From: Phallusia mammillata | Taxonomy: Eukaryota > Chordata > Ascidiacea > Phlebobranchia > Ascidiidae | Direction: 5' to 3' | NCBI GenBank assembly: GCA_003260075.1 | Contig: QLIY01000562.1 | Span: forward strand, 39,005 to 103,004 | DNA: 64,000 nt | In this document: positions 10,487 through 22,926 of the stretch, one piece after another | How the letters are laid out: every line of letters begins with the position of its first letter | Numbering within the stretch: position 1 is the stretch's first letter | Program-made: the position numbers and the translations under genes | The notes under the pieces: generated by a model | Seen by the model: the letters and a program-made list of their open reading frames with translations, nothing else | Told to the model about the DNA's origin: nothing | Databases searched by the model: none

Positions 10487-13400
10487 CTGAAGAGATAATG
10501 TGATTAGTTCTTTATGGATTTGAGGTTTACACAATACATGATGGCTGCTTTCATATTCGGGCACACGCCAATATTCGGCTTTGTTGCCAAAACATGCGAC
10601 TGCTGCCGTGTGATAATGAAGTTTTAGATGAAATTTCAATGCAATTCTGACCTCATGACCCCAACACAGATCGATAACATGCCACGATTAAATACTTTAC
10701 ATCAAAGAAACAATGTTCCACATTAAAAAGCTAAATCATCCACTATTGTATCTGTAAATCACATTTTAATCAAAATTTGTTCCTTATTTGCAGTTTTTGT
10801 TTTTACAATTCGATGTTTGGAGTCATGGTCCAGACTTAATACAGATTAATGTGTTTGTAGAGTAAAAAAAAACATTATTATAATATCGCCGTTCAGTTTG
10901 TTAACTGCACGTTACACGGTATATTTACGACCGCTTGTAGGAGCTACGGGGCAAATATAAACAGTCTTGTCCTAAATATATAAAAAACAATAAAACATTT
11001 ACTTCTGTTAATTAGGATTTATTAAAATAAGAGTTGTGGCAAATAAATTTACAACGACATATTCTTGTTGCTATGTGACGTCATTGTAACTTGGGACATC
11101 CCCATTGCGGTCCCAGTCAGGTCTGTGCACCGAAGCGTATCGACATATTCTGCTTTATTTGCTGAAATGCACAACACATTGGTTGATCAGCGAATGTGGA
11201 TGGACTTTGGCTGCAAGTCGACAGTTTGTTTGTTCTTTACATATTTACCGATGTTGATTTATTACAACGTTTGTGTCAGGTATTTAAGGCCAGTGAAAGT
11301 TGTTTGTCTGCTGGCTTGTCCTACTTTACTTTGTGAACGTTTTACAGAAAACAGAATTTACAGAAAACAGAATTCATTGAATATAAATGGAGGAAGTAAG
11401 ACTTTTTTTACTTATGAAAATATAGTTTTTGAAGAGCAGTCATAAGAAAAACAAACTTGGTTAGCTAATAAGCAGCACACAAAAAATCTCAATAATAAAT
11501 TGCTTTCGTTTTGTATTTTTTAGTTGTTAAATGTTAGTTGTTAAGCTTTTGTTTGTTTTAAATCGATTTAGCTTGGAAAAAATTAACATCTGCAATCCTG
11601 TGGAACCTAAACACTTCGAAATTTAATTAATATTGATTTTATTTGACAACAAAAAACAAGGGACTAAACAAAAAATAGTTTATTATGATAACAAAGTATG
11701 TAAGATTTCAGCTTTGGCCTCAATATTTAGCAAGAAAAAAGACGAACCAAACAAAACATGTGATGATGTTTAGTTGGTAATTAATTAATTAAGTTGTGTT
11801 TGTGTGCTGCAAACATTTTGTTGTATGCCTTGTGCAAACTGAGACTTAAGCAAGAGTTAGTAAGTCATGCTGTCTGATTTTCCTGATTTTTCATGTTTTA
11901 ATAACAAACACACACTATCATTCTATACTTGATCAAGTTGTATATATGTTCAAATAGCCCTCATAATTCATGTGTACAATAATCAAAAATCAGTGACACT
12001 CATAAAAAACAGTAGAATAATCTGTGGTCATTTTATCTACAACATAAGGTAATGGGTCATTATCTGCTTTCGGTGCTGTGAATAAAAATGGTACCTTACT
12101 ACACCTCCCAGTTTTTAAAGTGTGTTAGTTTCAAAAACAATTTGGAACAATAAACAAAAACATGTCCGTAGTTTTTTGACACCTTGGCATACACAGCATC
12201 CATTTAAAACACAGAAGTTTACAGAATCGATTTATTTTTTAAACCAACAGATATCATATATTACCTACACAGTTTGTTTTGTTTCAGCAATGAGGGCTAA
12301 GAATAGTTATTGATTTTATCTGTTGATTACAAAACCAGCGATGAAAATGGTTAAGTTGTGTTGAAGAGCTCTTCAGTCTTGAGTGAAGAAGGTACAGCTT
12401 TTATGAGTTGTCTGCTGTTTGATTTAATTTCCCAAAACATAACTATGATGTACAGTTTAAATGCTAACCCACCCTAAGAAATATTTACAGTAATGATGTA
12501 GTTTCTTCAGTATAAAACAAATTGCCAGCGAAGTTGAAAAAAAAGTATTCATTTTATTGAACAGACGTTTCGACAAAATCTTTTGTCATCATCAGTGAAA
12601 TATAAAGTGTTTTATACTGAAGCTACTATTTAAGTCCGTGTCTTGTGTACCTAAGATTTAGTTGATATTTATGGGTTAATCACTTTCTTAAAAATGATAA
12701 TATACCACAGTCGGTTTCAGCGTTTTACAGACTTTTGCCATTTATTTCATGTTGTGCTATAATTAGCAATAACGTAAACACAATGGAATGATTAATGTCT
12801 GGTTGGTATGATATAATGCTCAGTGAAACTACATACTTGTTACAGATTCTTATTCATCTTGATGGCTGATTTCAATCAAGCACTCAACTTCATTTAAACC
12901 ACAGTTATTCAAAGTGGGACATGGAAGTTTATGACAACTTATCTGGGTGAGTCAGTGTTTGGTGGAACAACATTAAATTAACCCAAACTTAAATTATTCA
13001 CAAGGGATTGTAGATGAATGGATTTAGTGTGTGTTGCATACATCCATTACTTGCTGCTAGAATGTAAATACAATAACATAGTGATTTGTTTCCATAATGT
13101 TTTAACAAGAAGCCACTTAACAACTGAAGGTAGAAACTCAAATTGAAACTTAATTGAAAGTGCTTAGGCTTTTTCATTATAGTCAGTTCAGAGTGATGCT
13201 CATGCCATCATTAGTGATATGAAGGGCCACATCAGCCACACCCCTAATACAGACTAGTTGCTTAAAAGTTTGGTTGTATTAAGTTTTCATTTACAAACGT
13301 GGTTGCAACAAAGTAAACTCAATATAGTGAGGTTTTTGCAACATTGATTTTTCCAGTGCTACGGTTTTGTGCCAGGGGTCGATATTAGGAAACACAACCT

Positions 13401-15091
13401 TTCCTACGTGTCTACGTTGTTGTTCTTTGTTACAGTTGGTAAGCTTATGCGTAGCATCCCTACTGCTTGACCTTCGTGATATCGATTCGTCCGTGTTGTA
13501 TCTGTGCCTGAGATTTTAGGACTCGCGTGTTTTCAATTCCACACCACGCGATGTTTGCAACCGAACCTTACGCTTATGTTCAGCAAACAATTCCATTTCG
13601 TCTTCAGGTTGTTCTTATATTTAAGCTCTGCTTCACGATTTTCACAACACCAAATAATATTTCGCATCACATAGCATAAACAATAACTGCGTCCTCGACA
13701 AAACAGGATGAAACCAATATACAAGTACAGATTTACGTGTGAACATGGGCACGAGGAAAAACTTGTTTATCATAACCTCATGCTACACCCAGTAATGCTA
13801 TAGATTTATTTAGCTGAATTCCAGGCTTAGCAACCACAGAAAAGGGTGAGTTAAACTGGACCTTATGTTTTTAGTGGCACATTTATGTTCACTAACTTGG
13901 TGAAGGTTTCGTACAAGTACTGACCGATTCGCTTGATGCGCTTGCTTTGGGTTCACGATTGTTTGCGCGCAATGCGAACCGCTTCAAAGGATGTAATTGG
14001 GTGGAACATACCGGAAAATGTGGTTCCTTTGGAATGCGCTGCAATTTTGCGGCTGCGCTTTTGAATCGACGCAGTTACTGCAGAAAAAATATTTTGTTAG
14101 ATTACCAACATTTTACATCTGCAACCGTGGTTTGATGAGATTTCAATTTCTGTTTGATTATTGGCAAAAAGTGAAATGACTGGAGTTAGCCTACGTTGAA
14201 ATCTTTTAATGTTGAATCTGTGAAGGCAGTGGGCTTAGGAGGATGGTGTTGAATAATTCATGCATCGCAGCCGTCACTCCGCTGTAGGGAGGATAATTGT
14301 ACCTGGAATCACGAAACGACCAGGCAATCTTATTCTCCGCAAGCTAAGCAGTCCAGAAATATTGATTTTGCGTCATACAGTTGTGCGTGCCGGACAAACA
14401 GCACGCTTCGTTATTTTAAAGTAGATCTGAGCGATTGTCGGGAAATTCGACACAGTTTCATTGAAATAACAAAACGAGCCAGAATTCTGAGAAAAGAAAC
14501 CGCGATCTCTCGTGTTTTAAACGGATGCGTTGCTTATTGTGTTGCCGGCGTCGACGTGCAGTCAATCATGCGTGATATCACGTGATAAACTCGCGTGGGC
14601 CGAATATCACGCCACCCTGTTGTCACGTGACCGTTTGATTGACAGGCGCAGTTTGCAATGCTGCGTGTGATTTTGCACAGGACTTTGTTCAGTTGTGTTA
14701 AAGTCCAACTGCGGTCGCCCTTCGAAGAAAACCCGCTACCCCTATTTCAGTTCAATGTTGGGTTGCCAACCATGTTGCATCGCATAAATTGACACCCTTG
14801 GCAAGAAAAGAAGTTTTAGCTCTTGCAAACCCGTTGATTAGCTGTGAAAAGTGAAAGCAACAATAACTTGTTTTGTGTATGTCAAAAAATGAAAACAGCG
14901 TAAAAAATAACACGGTTTGGATTACCCCAAAACAGCAGTTTTTTGTGTGGAAACGCCCCTGGTTTACCAACAGCAACGCATGCGGTCCTCCCACGCACAT
15001 TTAGATGTTTTGTTTATTTTTATCGCCTGTTTATTAGTCACTCACATCTCACGCGGTTTCCGGCATATTGTGTTGAAATGACGTGGACGTC

Positions 15092-15599
15092 CCTTTATGT
15101 GTCACAATCCAACCCTGCCGACATCCTGATGCCCTGTAAACTTCCACAACAAGCAATACAATAAAGTCCAATACACCTGTAAACTTTCATGAAACTTCAT
15201 TACTGCAGAGAATTTTGCCGATTTTCTGCGAATTTTCATCCTTTATCACAAATCCTACCACCAACTGTTGCGCGATGCTTTTGAATTGAGTGATTGCTTC
15301 AATGCTGTCTGTTGAAGCAATAAAGTTGAGTTTAACTTGTGGGGGGGGGGATTATGTGTCACAATCCAACCCTGGTGACTTCCTGATGTCCTGTAAGCTT
15401 CCACAACAAGCAATACAATAAAGTCTAATACACCTGTAAACCTTTTATGAAACTTTATTACTGCAGAGAATTTTGCCGATTTTCTGCAATTTTTCATCCT
15501 TTATCACAAATCCTACCACCAACTGTTGCGCGATGCTTTTTAAACGGGTAATTGCTTCAATGCTGTCTGTTGAAGCAATAAAGTTGAGTTTAACTTGTC
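15092..15599. repeat. Direct near-duplicate (about 248 bp x 2) around G10 at 15341-15350
   Basis: Bases 15092-15340 and 15351-15599 match with scattered substitutions and small indels, separated by exactly ten Gs. Confidence 0.9.
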
Positions 15600-17569
15600 A
15601 TCTTTAAATAATTTCCTTTTTTAACAGGAATACTTAATATTTGGGGAGATACTTTCGTTTTGTTGCATCAAAACGGAAGCAATAACCGGAATCTTTCCAA
15701 GTTCAAGTGACTTATAGTTAGGATTTTATTCTGTGTTGTACAGTTGATGTGGAATACAGAACGAAAAACCGAAAAACGTTAATCCCGCAAGGGTTTAGAG
15801 CCAGACAGACATAATATCTGAAACCGGGGTGGCGATCACAAATTCTTTCCCGTTCGCCCGTAAGTGGGCGCTCATAAGCTGACCGCGATTGTCTTTCATT
15901 TGTCGCATAGCAACAAAAAAGGGAACCTTGTGTTTCGATAGAAGTAGGATTACCATGAAACTGATTGCAGCTTGTTTTTCGTGGAAACAATCGAGTCATG
16001 GTGTTTTCGTTGTCACCGGGAGAATTAAAAAGTCGTGAACAGATGCCGCATTGCATCAGTAGACGGTTAAGCTGAAATGGGAAGCGTAGCTTGCATCATC
16101 TAAACAAAGTTACATTGGGCAGGGGAAAGTTTAGTCATGTTTTATATGGGAGATTGAACTTTTTGGTTTTGGAGTAAATTTGCAGGTGGCAAGATTGGAA
16201 ATGCAATTTTTGCGGTCGAATTTAACTAAACTTTAGCCTACTTAGCGGTCCAGCGGCTTTTCCAGCGCTCTGATTGGCCGACTGCCGCTGTATCGATGCG
16301 CTTGAGTGGTTTCGGCGGTCGCGTGACAATCTTGTGATGCGCCACGCGTTTCGGCGAGTGGGGAGAAAAGTTTCGGCGCGGCATTGTTGCTGCTTTGGTT
16401 GGAATTCGATAATTTTTTCGGGGTACTTTCCAAAAAATTCCGGTGTGACCTGTGAAATTCGTGGAAAATTTTTTAAGCGGTTAAAATCATCAATGCGTGT
16501 TGTTTGTTTCAGTAAAAGTCAGTAATACTTGAACAAATCACTGGAAAAGTAAAAGTTGGCATCGCTTGAGGATGGTTCGATTGTTCTCACTGCAGAGACT
16601 TTACTACTCGCAAAATTGACGTTCAAATAAAATTTGTGGTCGAAGGTAAAATGGGGCGTTGTTATAGACGGCTGATGTTTGCTTACTTCCTATGGTTATT
16701 CCTGTCGCTTGTTTGCGGTTTGAAGTGCTATTATTAGGGTTGGGCATCGTGTTTGCTGATTCATCCACACCATTAGATCCAAGTTTGAAAATAAATATCT
16801 AGTTTTGAGCTGAAAACCAGGTAGAAAGTTCCGAGCATTTCAGTGGGCGTCTAATGCCATCGTATACAGTTTACGACTTGCATTGTATGACTTCACTTTA
16901 TAAAAAGCTACAGGCCACCCGTAAACGTTCTCACAAAGCCGCCTGGTAGTGTTTGACTTCGCTTGTTGAGCAGAAAGTCGGTGTTAGGTGTTCAATGTTT
17001 CCGAATTTTGCGGTCGTAAGTTTTGTAGCGGTTAGGGTAACTTCGCTTCAAAGTCACCGAATATTAGGTGTTGGGTTTATTTCAGTGCAAACTCGATGTT
17101 GTAGGCGTTTTTAGGAACTTATTTCACAGTTTATTTTATTCAAACAAGTGACCAAACACGCTGGAACAATGACGTTTCGGCATCATTATTCCACATGTTT
17201 TGACGAAATATCTTTACGTCAACACAGACTAGTGTTTTTTTCTTGTGAAATATAATATTAGAAGACTATTTCGAACAATCTGTTTGTTTTTCAATCATAG
17301 TGTTTTTATGGTGAAGCAGAAGTAAGTTTGAAGTTACCTGATAAAAAGCAGCAGTTTAAAGATGAATGACTCAGCAAAACGTTTAAATCGTAACCGAAAG
17401 TCAAAATGACATCATGAAAAAAGTCAAAATTCTAGGATTGTGAAAATCGTGGAGAAAACTTTCGAATTACTTTCGCCCAAAAACGTTTTTTGATCGGCGT
17501 AAAATTTTGCCGAAAAACGTTTTTTGATCGGCGATCACTTGATCAACTTCGCTCGTTGCTATAGGCGAT

Positions 17570-17690
17570 GCTGGTCACGTAGTGTTTTGGAACGTTTATA
17601 ACGTCACAACGCCTTTTATGTGACCACAAAAGACCCAACACGTGACCACAAAAGACCAACCACGTGACCAACTTGCGATCACGCGACCGC
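17570..17690. promoter_or_regulatory. CACGTGAC-rich patch upstream of the first alternative exon
   Basis: Two copies of CACGTGACCA lie within 30 bp of each other, followed by CGATCACGCGACCGCGCG. CACGTG is the core bound by bHLH-ZIP factors such as USF, MITF and TFE. The position, about 370 bp before ATG 18050, suits a promoter; this is inference only. Confidence 0.3.
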
Positions 17691-18049
17691 GCGAGCTTTA
17701 CTGCCGCTCCGATTGTGACGATTCAATTGAAACTGACCGAATCCCCGGTGGTGAATGGCTTTGTGAGGCCGCGTCCATTCACCTAAAAAGATTTGGTGGT
17801 TTTAGAGTTTCGCGTCTGTCAACTGCAGATGTGTGGGTGGGTGTGGAAAAATCCGGTTGTTTGTTAATGTGCTATAAGTCGTGCTGGGCACATTCTCGCA
17901 ACCAGCGTAAGATATTCGTGTGTACCTTGTAGCTAAAATTTTCTGTGGTGGATTTCAGGGTGTCAGGCCTTCTGTTGTGTTGTAAAATTACTTTGTGTGG
18001 GAAAAATATTGAGAAATTACAAGCTGCGTCAAACAAAGCGCTTGAACCC

Positions 18050-18609
18050 ATGTTGAAGAGTCCAAGTTTGAATGGCGTGCCGCAAACCGACACATCAACG
18101 AATGTAAGCCGCAGCGAATCACAAGGAGACATTTCTCTGCAAGACGACTCAGTAATTAATCCAGGTCACAGAAGGAGATCGTCTTGGCCTTGTGTCGAGT
18201 CCAACTCACTTCTCAGTGACAGCGAAATGACTAAGAGCAATCTTGTGCTGAGACAAGAACCGAGAGACACTAGTGACAGCAAACTTCATCCTAATCAAGA
18301 TCTAGTGGTCCTCTGCAAGAAGTGTCGCCGTCTCAGGGCTGACCGAGCTTCAGTTGATGATGCTACGACATTTAACTTTGCACCTGTGTCAAGTCGAGCC
18401 GAAATCTTGGATGGGAAACACTTGAAGTGGTCTTGTACGAACTGCGGTGCAATGGTGAAACTTCTGATAAGGAAACCTATTTCGGCTGACTTAGCTAGTG
18501 ATGTGGATTTACGGAGTATTTCCAACAGTTTGTCACGTTCCAAATCACGAAAGCTCAAGCGAAAATTATCACGTGTTCACAAAAATCTTCTTGCAACTCT
18601 TGGCATGAC
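18050..18609 (+). CDS. gramd1: Alternative first exon 1 of GRAMD1 gene, zinc-ribbon-like
   Basis: From ATG 18050 the frame gives 187 residues up to ATGAC|GTAAGT, a strong donor in phase 2. The acceptor at 23611 needs exactly this phase, and the next codons read [11 protein letters not shown]. The segment has Cys89-x2-Cys92 and, 36 residues on, Cys129-x2-Cys132, a zinc-ribbon-like arrangement, then a basic Ser/Arg/Lys tail. I know of no such segment in vertebrate GRAMD1 proteins. The frame is open upstream to 17945 and a possible acceptor lies at about 17958, so the true start may be earlier. If the donor is not used the frame stops at the TAA inside it, and this would be a separate small gene; the sequence alone cannot decide. 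Confidence 0.5.
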
Positions 18610-21600
18610 GTAAGTAACAGTGTTTCCAAAAATATTTCACGACAAGCGTCAGGTGTACGTTTGCAAAGTTAGGTTCGTTTTTTAGCAAAATTAGGTCGTA
18701 TAAAGCTGAAAAACACAGAGGCTGGTTCAATCACATAAAGACGGCTGTGCAATGCACCATCAGTATTTAGTTTTGTGGGTATAAATTATATTTTTCGCCA
18801 ATTGGAAGTAATGCATTTCACAACTAGTCAGCCATTTTCTATTTTCTGCAATAAGCTGTTTGTAAAATCACAGCATAGAACAGGTTGGGCTACACAAGTA
18901 ATGCACGCCAATTGTTGACAATAATTGTGATTTTTAGTCTCCTTCGTAAAACAGAATGAATTTATTTGTAGCATTTAAAACGATTTTGTTGTAAAATTGG
19001 CGGAAGAACGAATTGTGCTTGTCATAAATGAGAATAATTTCAGGGTAACAATATGAAATAAATTTGTTGTTAAATTTCCCGGGCAAGGTTGCCTTTATCC
19101 CGATTTATTTACAAGAAAAATGTTCAAAGCATTTTGTTAGCACGGGCGTAAATCTATTTGCCGAGTTTGCGCTCAATTTAACGACAACCGACGCTATAAC
19201 CGATTGTTTGCTCCAGTCACCTGACCTTATTATGACGTGTAGCCAACGTCACAGTCGCAATATGGCGGCGGACTGAGACGGTTCACCTTTAGCCCAGATT
19301 CGAGCGAGCTTATCTATTGTGCGTTTCATTCCACGGGTTTAGTTGTCTGTGGTTTGAAATTTCATCCAAGCAAGCGAATATCTGTCTGTTACTGACTGCG
19401 GGTTGCGAAACATGTGTGTCCTCGTCTGTTCTGCGCGAAACATTATTATTGCTTTCACCTTAATTATTGACTTTAAAACACGGTGTTTAACTCATTAGGA
19501 AATCCTGGATTAAAATGTTTTTTGTGTGGTGTCAACTTGTGAGTCTTGTATACTCGTTGCAAAATCACCCTGGTTCCCAAACTAGAAGATAATGTAATGA
19601 CGTCAACTGCTTGAACGCGGCCTTCAACTTGTTTGTGTTTATTGTCACGTGGGATCAATAATGTCACGTGATGGAAAGCTCTTCAGTATTGAACTTGACC
19701 ACTTGCGGCGCTTTTTGTGGTTTTGCGTCAATCTTTACAACACATCGACCGTTTCTAGCCTTCAGAACAGTCCTGCTATATCCGCATGTACGTCGTGGAA
19801 GCCTGTGTTGCTGTTTTGCCAGGTTTATATTTAGTTAAGTGGGATATTACCTTGTTTAGGTAGACCTATGTTCAGTAGCCAGCCGATTTAGGTCTTCAAC
19901 ACAGTGCAATGCTCCCGTTTATAAATCTTCACAATATTAATGTGAGAAACGTCACTTTATATTTTTAACTTTAGATAAATTAGATTGAATACAATCAACG
20001 ATTTCGTTTATAAGTATTTATTAACCGGAATCTGCCGTCTGTTTGTTTTGGCCGATGTACTAAAGTAGATTTCCTTTCAATTGATGAAATGATTTGTCAA
20101 ATTTAAACTCGAATTTAGAAGCGCTTCAAAAATTCAATTAGCAGAAACGCAAAACAAAAATAGAGCTAAAAAAGAACAAATATTTAAATTTGTTGTTTGT
20201 GCTCCTCATGGTGTGCGTTCATGGGTAACAGACCACATTCACTGGTTTTCGCCGGATTTTTTCACCTTATTAACGAAACTTTTAACAATATGATATTTGT
20301 GTTTGAGTTGCTTCTAAAAGTTGTTTTTTACGATTCAAGGAGTAATGAGGTTACGGTTGTTTGTTTCAGTTCGAAAATTAGTCTATTTGAAGGCAACAAA
20401 AGTGTTTTTGAAGTTTTCGGGTTAAAACAAAACCACTATATGTTTGATGTCAATTTTATTCTAACCTTCTTTATCCGAATCAGATTACGCGTTCATTCTC
20501 TGTGTACTCGTGATTCCCTCCACACCTCATCGTTGGTTTGATATTAACCCGGTGAACTTTGCCCCATATACCGGCGCCCTTGTGATCGGTAACCAAGCAA
20601 CCAGCAAATCGCAAGAAATTCAAATTCCAAGGTCGTCTGGTTGCCATGACATCGTATACGTCACAAAGTGTTTGAACATTCCGAACACCAGAAGCTTCCA
20701 ACGTATGTTGTTGAAACCCGCCTATTTTACGATGTGAGCTGATCGCAATAAAAATGCCTGTCCGAAATTATGGCTTCAGTTAAGCTATTGTTTACCAGGG
20801 TTTTCAAAAACTTGTGGTAAATTGGCTTGACAATCTACAAACTGAAGGTCATGTAGACGTGTTGATTGGAGCACATAACCACAAACAGCTTGCACTATAC
20901 TGTACTTACAAATATTGTCTGCTTTTTTGCTTAATTAGTGGTGTAAAGTCGCTTACGATAATTTTTCTTTTGTAAACTTCGCAGTGGGCAACCACAAACC
21001 AATTTTAAATAAATATTTGAGTCAGGTATTGTTTCACACATCATTGAACATGACTGCGCTGCAATTTCGTTTCCCGCCAACTTTTTACCGTCTGTAGGTC
21101 ATAGTTTACCGCCATGAGCACATTTATTGTGGTCACGCGCCAGTACACGCGCACTGTGGTGTGACTGGTGTCGAATTGTGCAGTGTCAGCAGTTTTTATC
21201 CGCACCTCGTCTGTGGTCACGGTCCGTTAGGCAACACAACATCGCCGCACCATTGTTTGACAAACACTCCGGATATTTGCTTCAATCTTCTGCCAGTGTT
21301 AGACTTTGACTGGGCACGCGTGATGTTTCGCCCGTCCTCTACTGCCAAGCCCACACTGTTCATCAGCAGTCTCCGCCAGTAGGAGATCAAATTTCACACG
21401 AAACACTTCGTAGCTTGACTTTTCAGTGGTTGACCGTTTTCGTTGCTGAGTTGTACCTGAAGATTTCGCTGGAGGATATGTTCAAGTTTTGTTTTGCCTT
21501 TAGTGGGTTCAGAAGCATTGCAGCGCAAAATGTTAGGTTCAAAATCACCTCAGAAGACGCAGTTTTCGAACCTGTTGTATAATTTCCCACAGGATTTATC

Positions 21601-22855
21601 AGGAGTGAAACGAAAGTTTTGACAAAGATTTTTTGACAGAGGAACCGAAACGCAGTGGTTATCTGAGCACGTGTTTTGCCCTTGGTGCAAAGTTTCAAGG
21701 TCGGAATGTTAATGAATATCACCTCGTTGATTTTGAGTTTGAGTTTATTTCGCCGGTTGAAACAAATCGTAGCAGCACAATCGCAGTAAAGTATTCACCA
21801 AGTCGGATTGCAATCAAAAGATAAGTTTTGGCGCAATGTTTGTTAATCAATAATTTCAGTCAAGTTTTTGTAAAGACGTTCAAATGGTAAGAAACGAGAG
21901 GTGATGAGGTCGCATTTTAGTTGTTGATTAACCAAAGGGTCGTTTTTGCCTTGAATCTCACGTCCTGCGCCTAGAGACCTAAACCAGTTGTCACGTAAGG
22001 CAGTGGTTCTCAAACTTTTTTTTGTTGCGACGCCTCTGGAAAAGTTTTCTGGACTTGCGACGCACCAGCAAATAAAAGTTAATGAGGATAAGTATTATTA
22101 AAGTTGTGTTTATTAATACAACAACAAAAAGTCACGAAACAAAATTTTTCTGCGACGCCCTTGGAAAATTAAACGACGCACCTGGGCGTCGCGACACACA
22201 GTTTGAGAACTACTGACGTAAGGTATTGTACAAGCTAACATGTTTCCTATGTTAAAACCTGAAACATATCGGATGTACGTTGGCGTGGTCTACCTTTTAT
22301 CTCCATCATTATTCCAACAACAGTTCATCTGCGCGTTGTAAACTGCTACTGTTGGGTTTTTCATCGATTTGAGGAATTGCTGTTAAGGCTGCGTTGTCTT
22401 TGGTTGTTTTTGGTGAAGTTCTACTTTTTATTATAAACATATTGGCCAGTTTATATTTAAACGTTCAGGCAATAACTATCTAATTAACAGTGAAAATATT
22501 ACGACTGCGCTGATTTTTTTTTACTCAAATCGAAAGTGTTGCGATATAAAGGTGTCAGTTTATTTATGAACATATCAGTGAAAGTATTTACCACCAGCAA
22601 ATAGTGTGAGTGTTTCCGGCATATTTGAGTTAGTTGCAGTCGAAGCCTAATGTCGATGTTGTGCCAGGTAGTTAACCTTCATTTGCATCAATTATTGAAG
22701 AGAGGCTGACGGTAAACGCACCTAGGGACGTTTAACTGTATTGGAAGTTATCTCACGTAACTGAGCAACGCTGTTCGATTGATTCCTGGGTAGGTTTACA
22801 ATAGGCGAGTGTCAAATGTGTAGCAAACCCATGTAGGAACGCTGCTTTGGCCACA
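18610..22855. other. Intron or intergenic stretch between alternative first exons
   Basis: No convincing exon on either strand. It contains the hAT-like element at 22001-22215. Open frames around 20200-20740 and 21127-21380 overlap on both strands without splice support. Confidence 0.5.
22001..22215. mobile_element. hAT-like non-autonomous element, TIR CAGTGGTTCTCAAAC
   Basis: 215 bp, starting CAGTGGTTCTCAAACTTT and ending GTTTGAGAACTACTG, with exact 8-bp flanks ACGTAAGG (21993-22000 and 22216-22223). The 8-bp target duplication and CAG...CTG ends are typical of hAT elements. The inner part has paired GCGACGC stretches. Confidence 0.92.
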
Positions 22856-22926
22856 ATGGTGGGAAGCAAGAAAAAGAAATCGAAGAACAAATTGAATCCT
22901 GCATCCCCGCTCAGTTCACCAGTGAC
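22856..22926 (+). CDS. gramd1: Alternative first exon 2 of GRAMD1 gene, short basic
   Basis: The ATG at 22856 is followed by a Lys-rich start ([12 protein letters not shown]) and ends GTGAC|GTAAGT in phase 2. The donor context ACGTAAGT and phase are the same as in the exon ending at 18609, so both can join the exon at 23611. Without splicing the frame would stop after 24 codons. Confidence 0.6.

Larger units (their letters stand above)
8700..18049. other. Long stretch without a supported gene
   Basis: Mostly AT-rich. It holds a foldback-like repeat near 12496-12630, related fragments near 13150-13245, a G10-joined duplicate at 15092-15599, and a GC-richer patch at 16250-16400. At 17570-17690 CACGTGACC occurs twice just upstream of the first alternative exon of the GRAMD1 gene. 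The missing 5' exons of the minus-strand gene should also be here but none is convincing. Confidence 0.5.

Noticed and set aside
10343..10639. 98-codon minus-strand frame
   Set aside because: Composition looks random; a different frame over 10486-10377 is more exon-like and is listed with low confidence.
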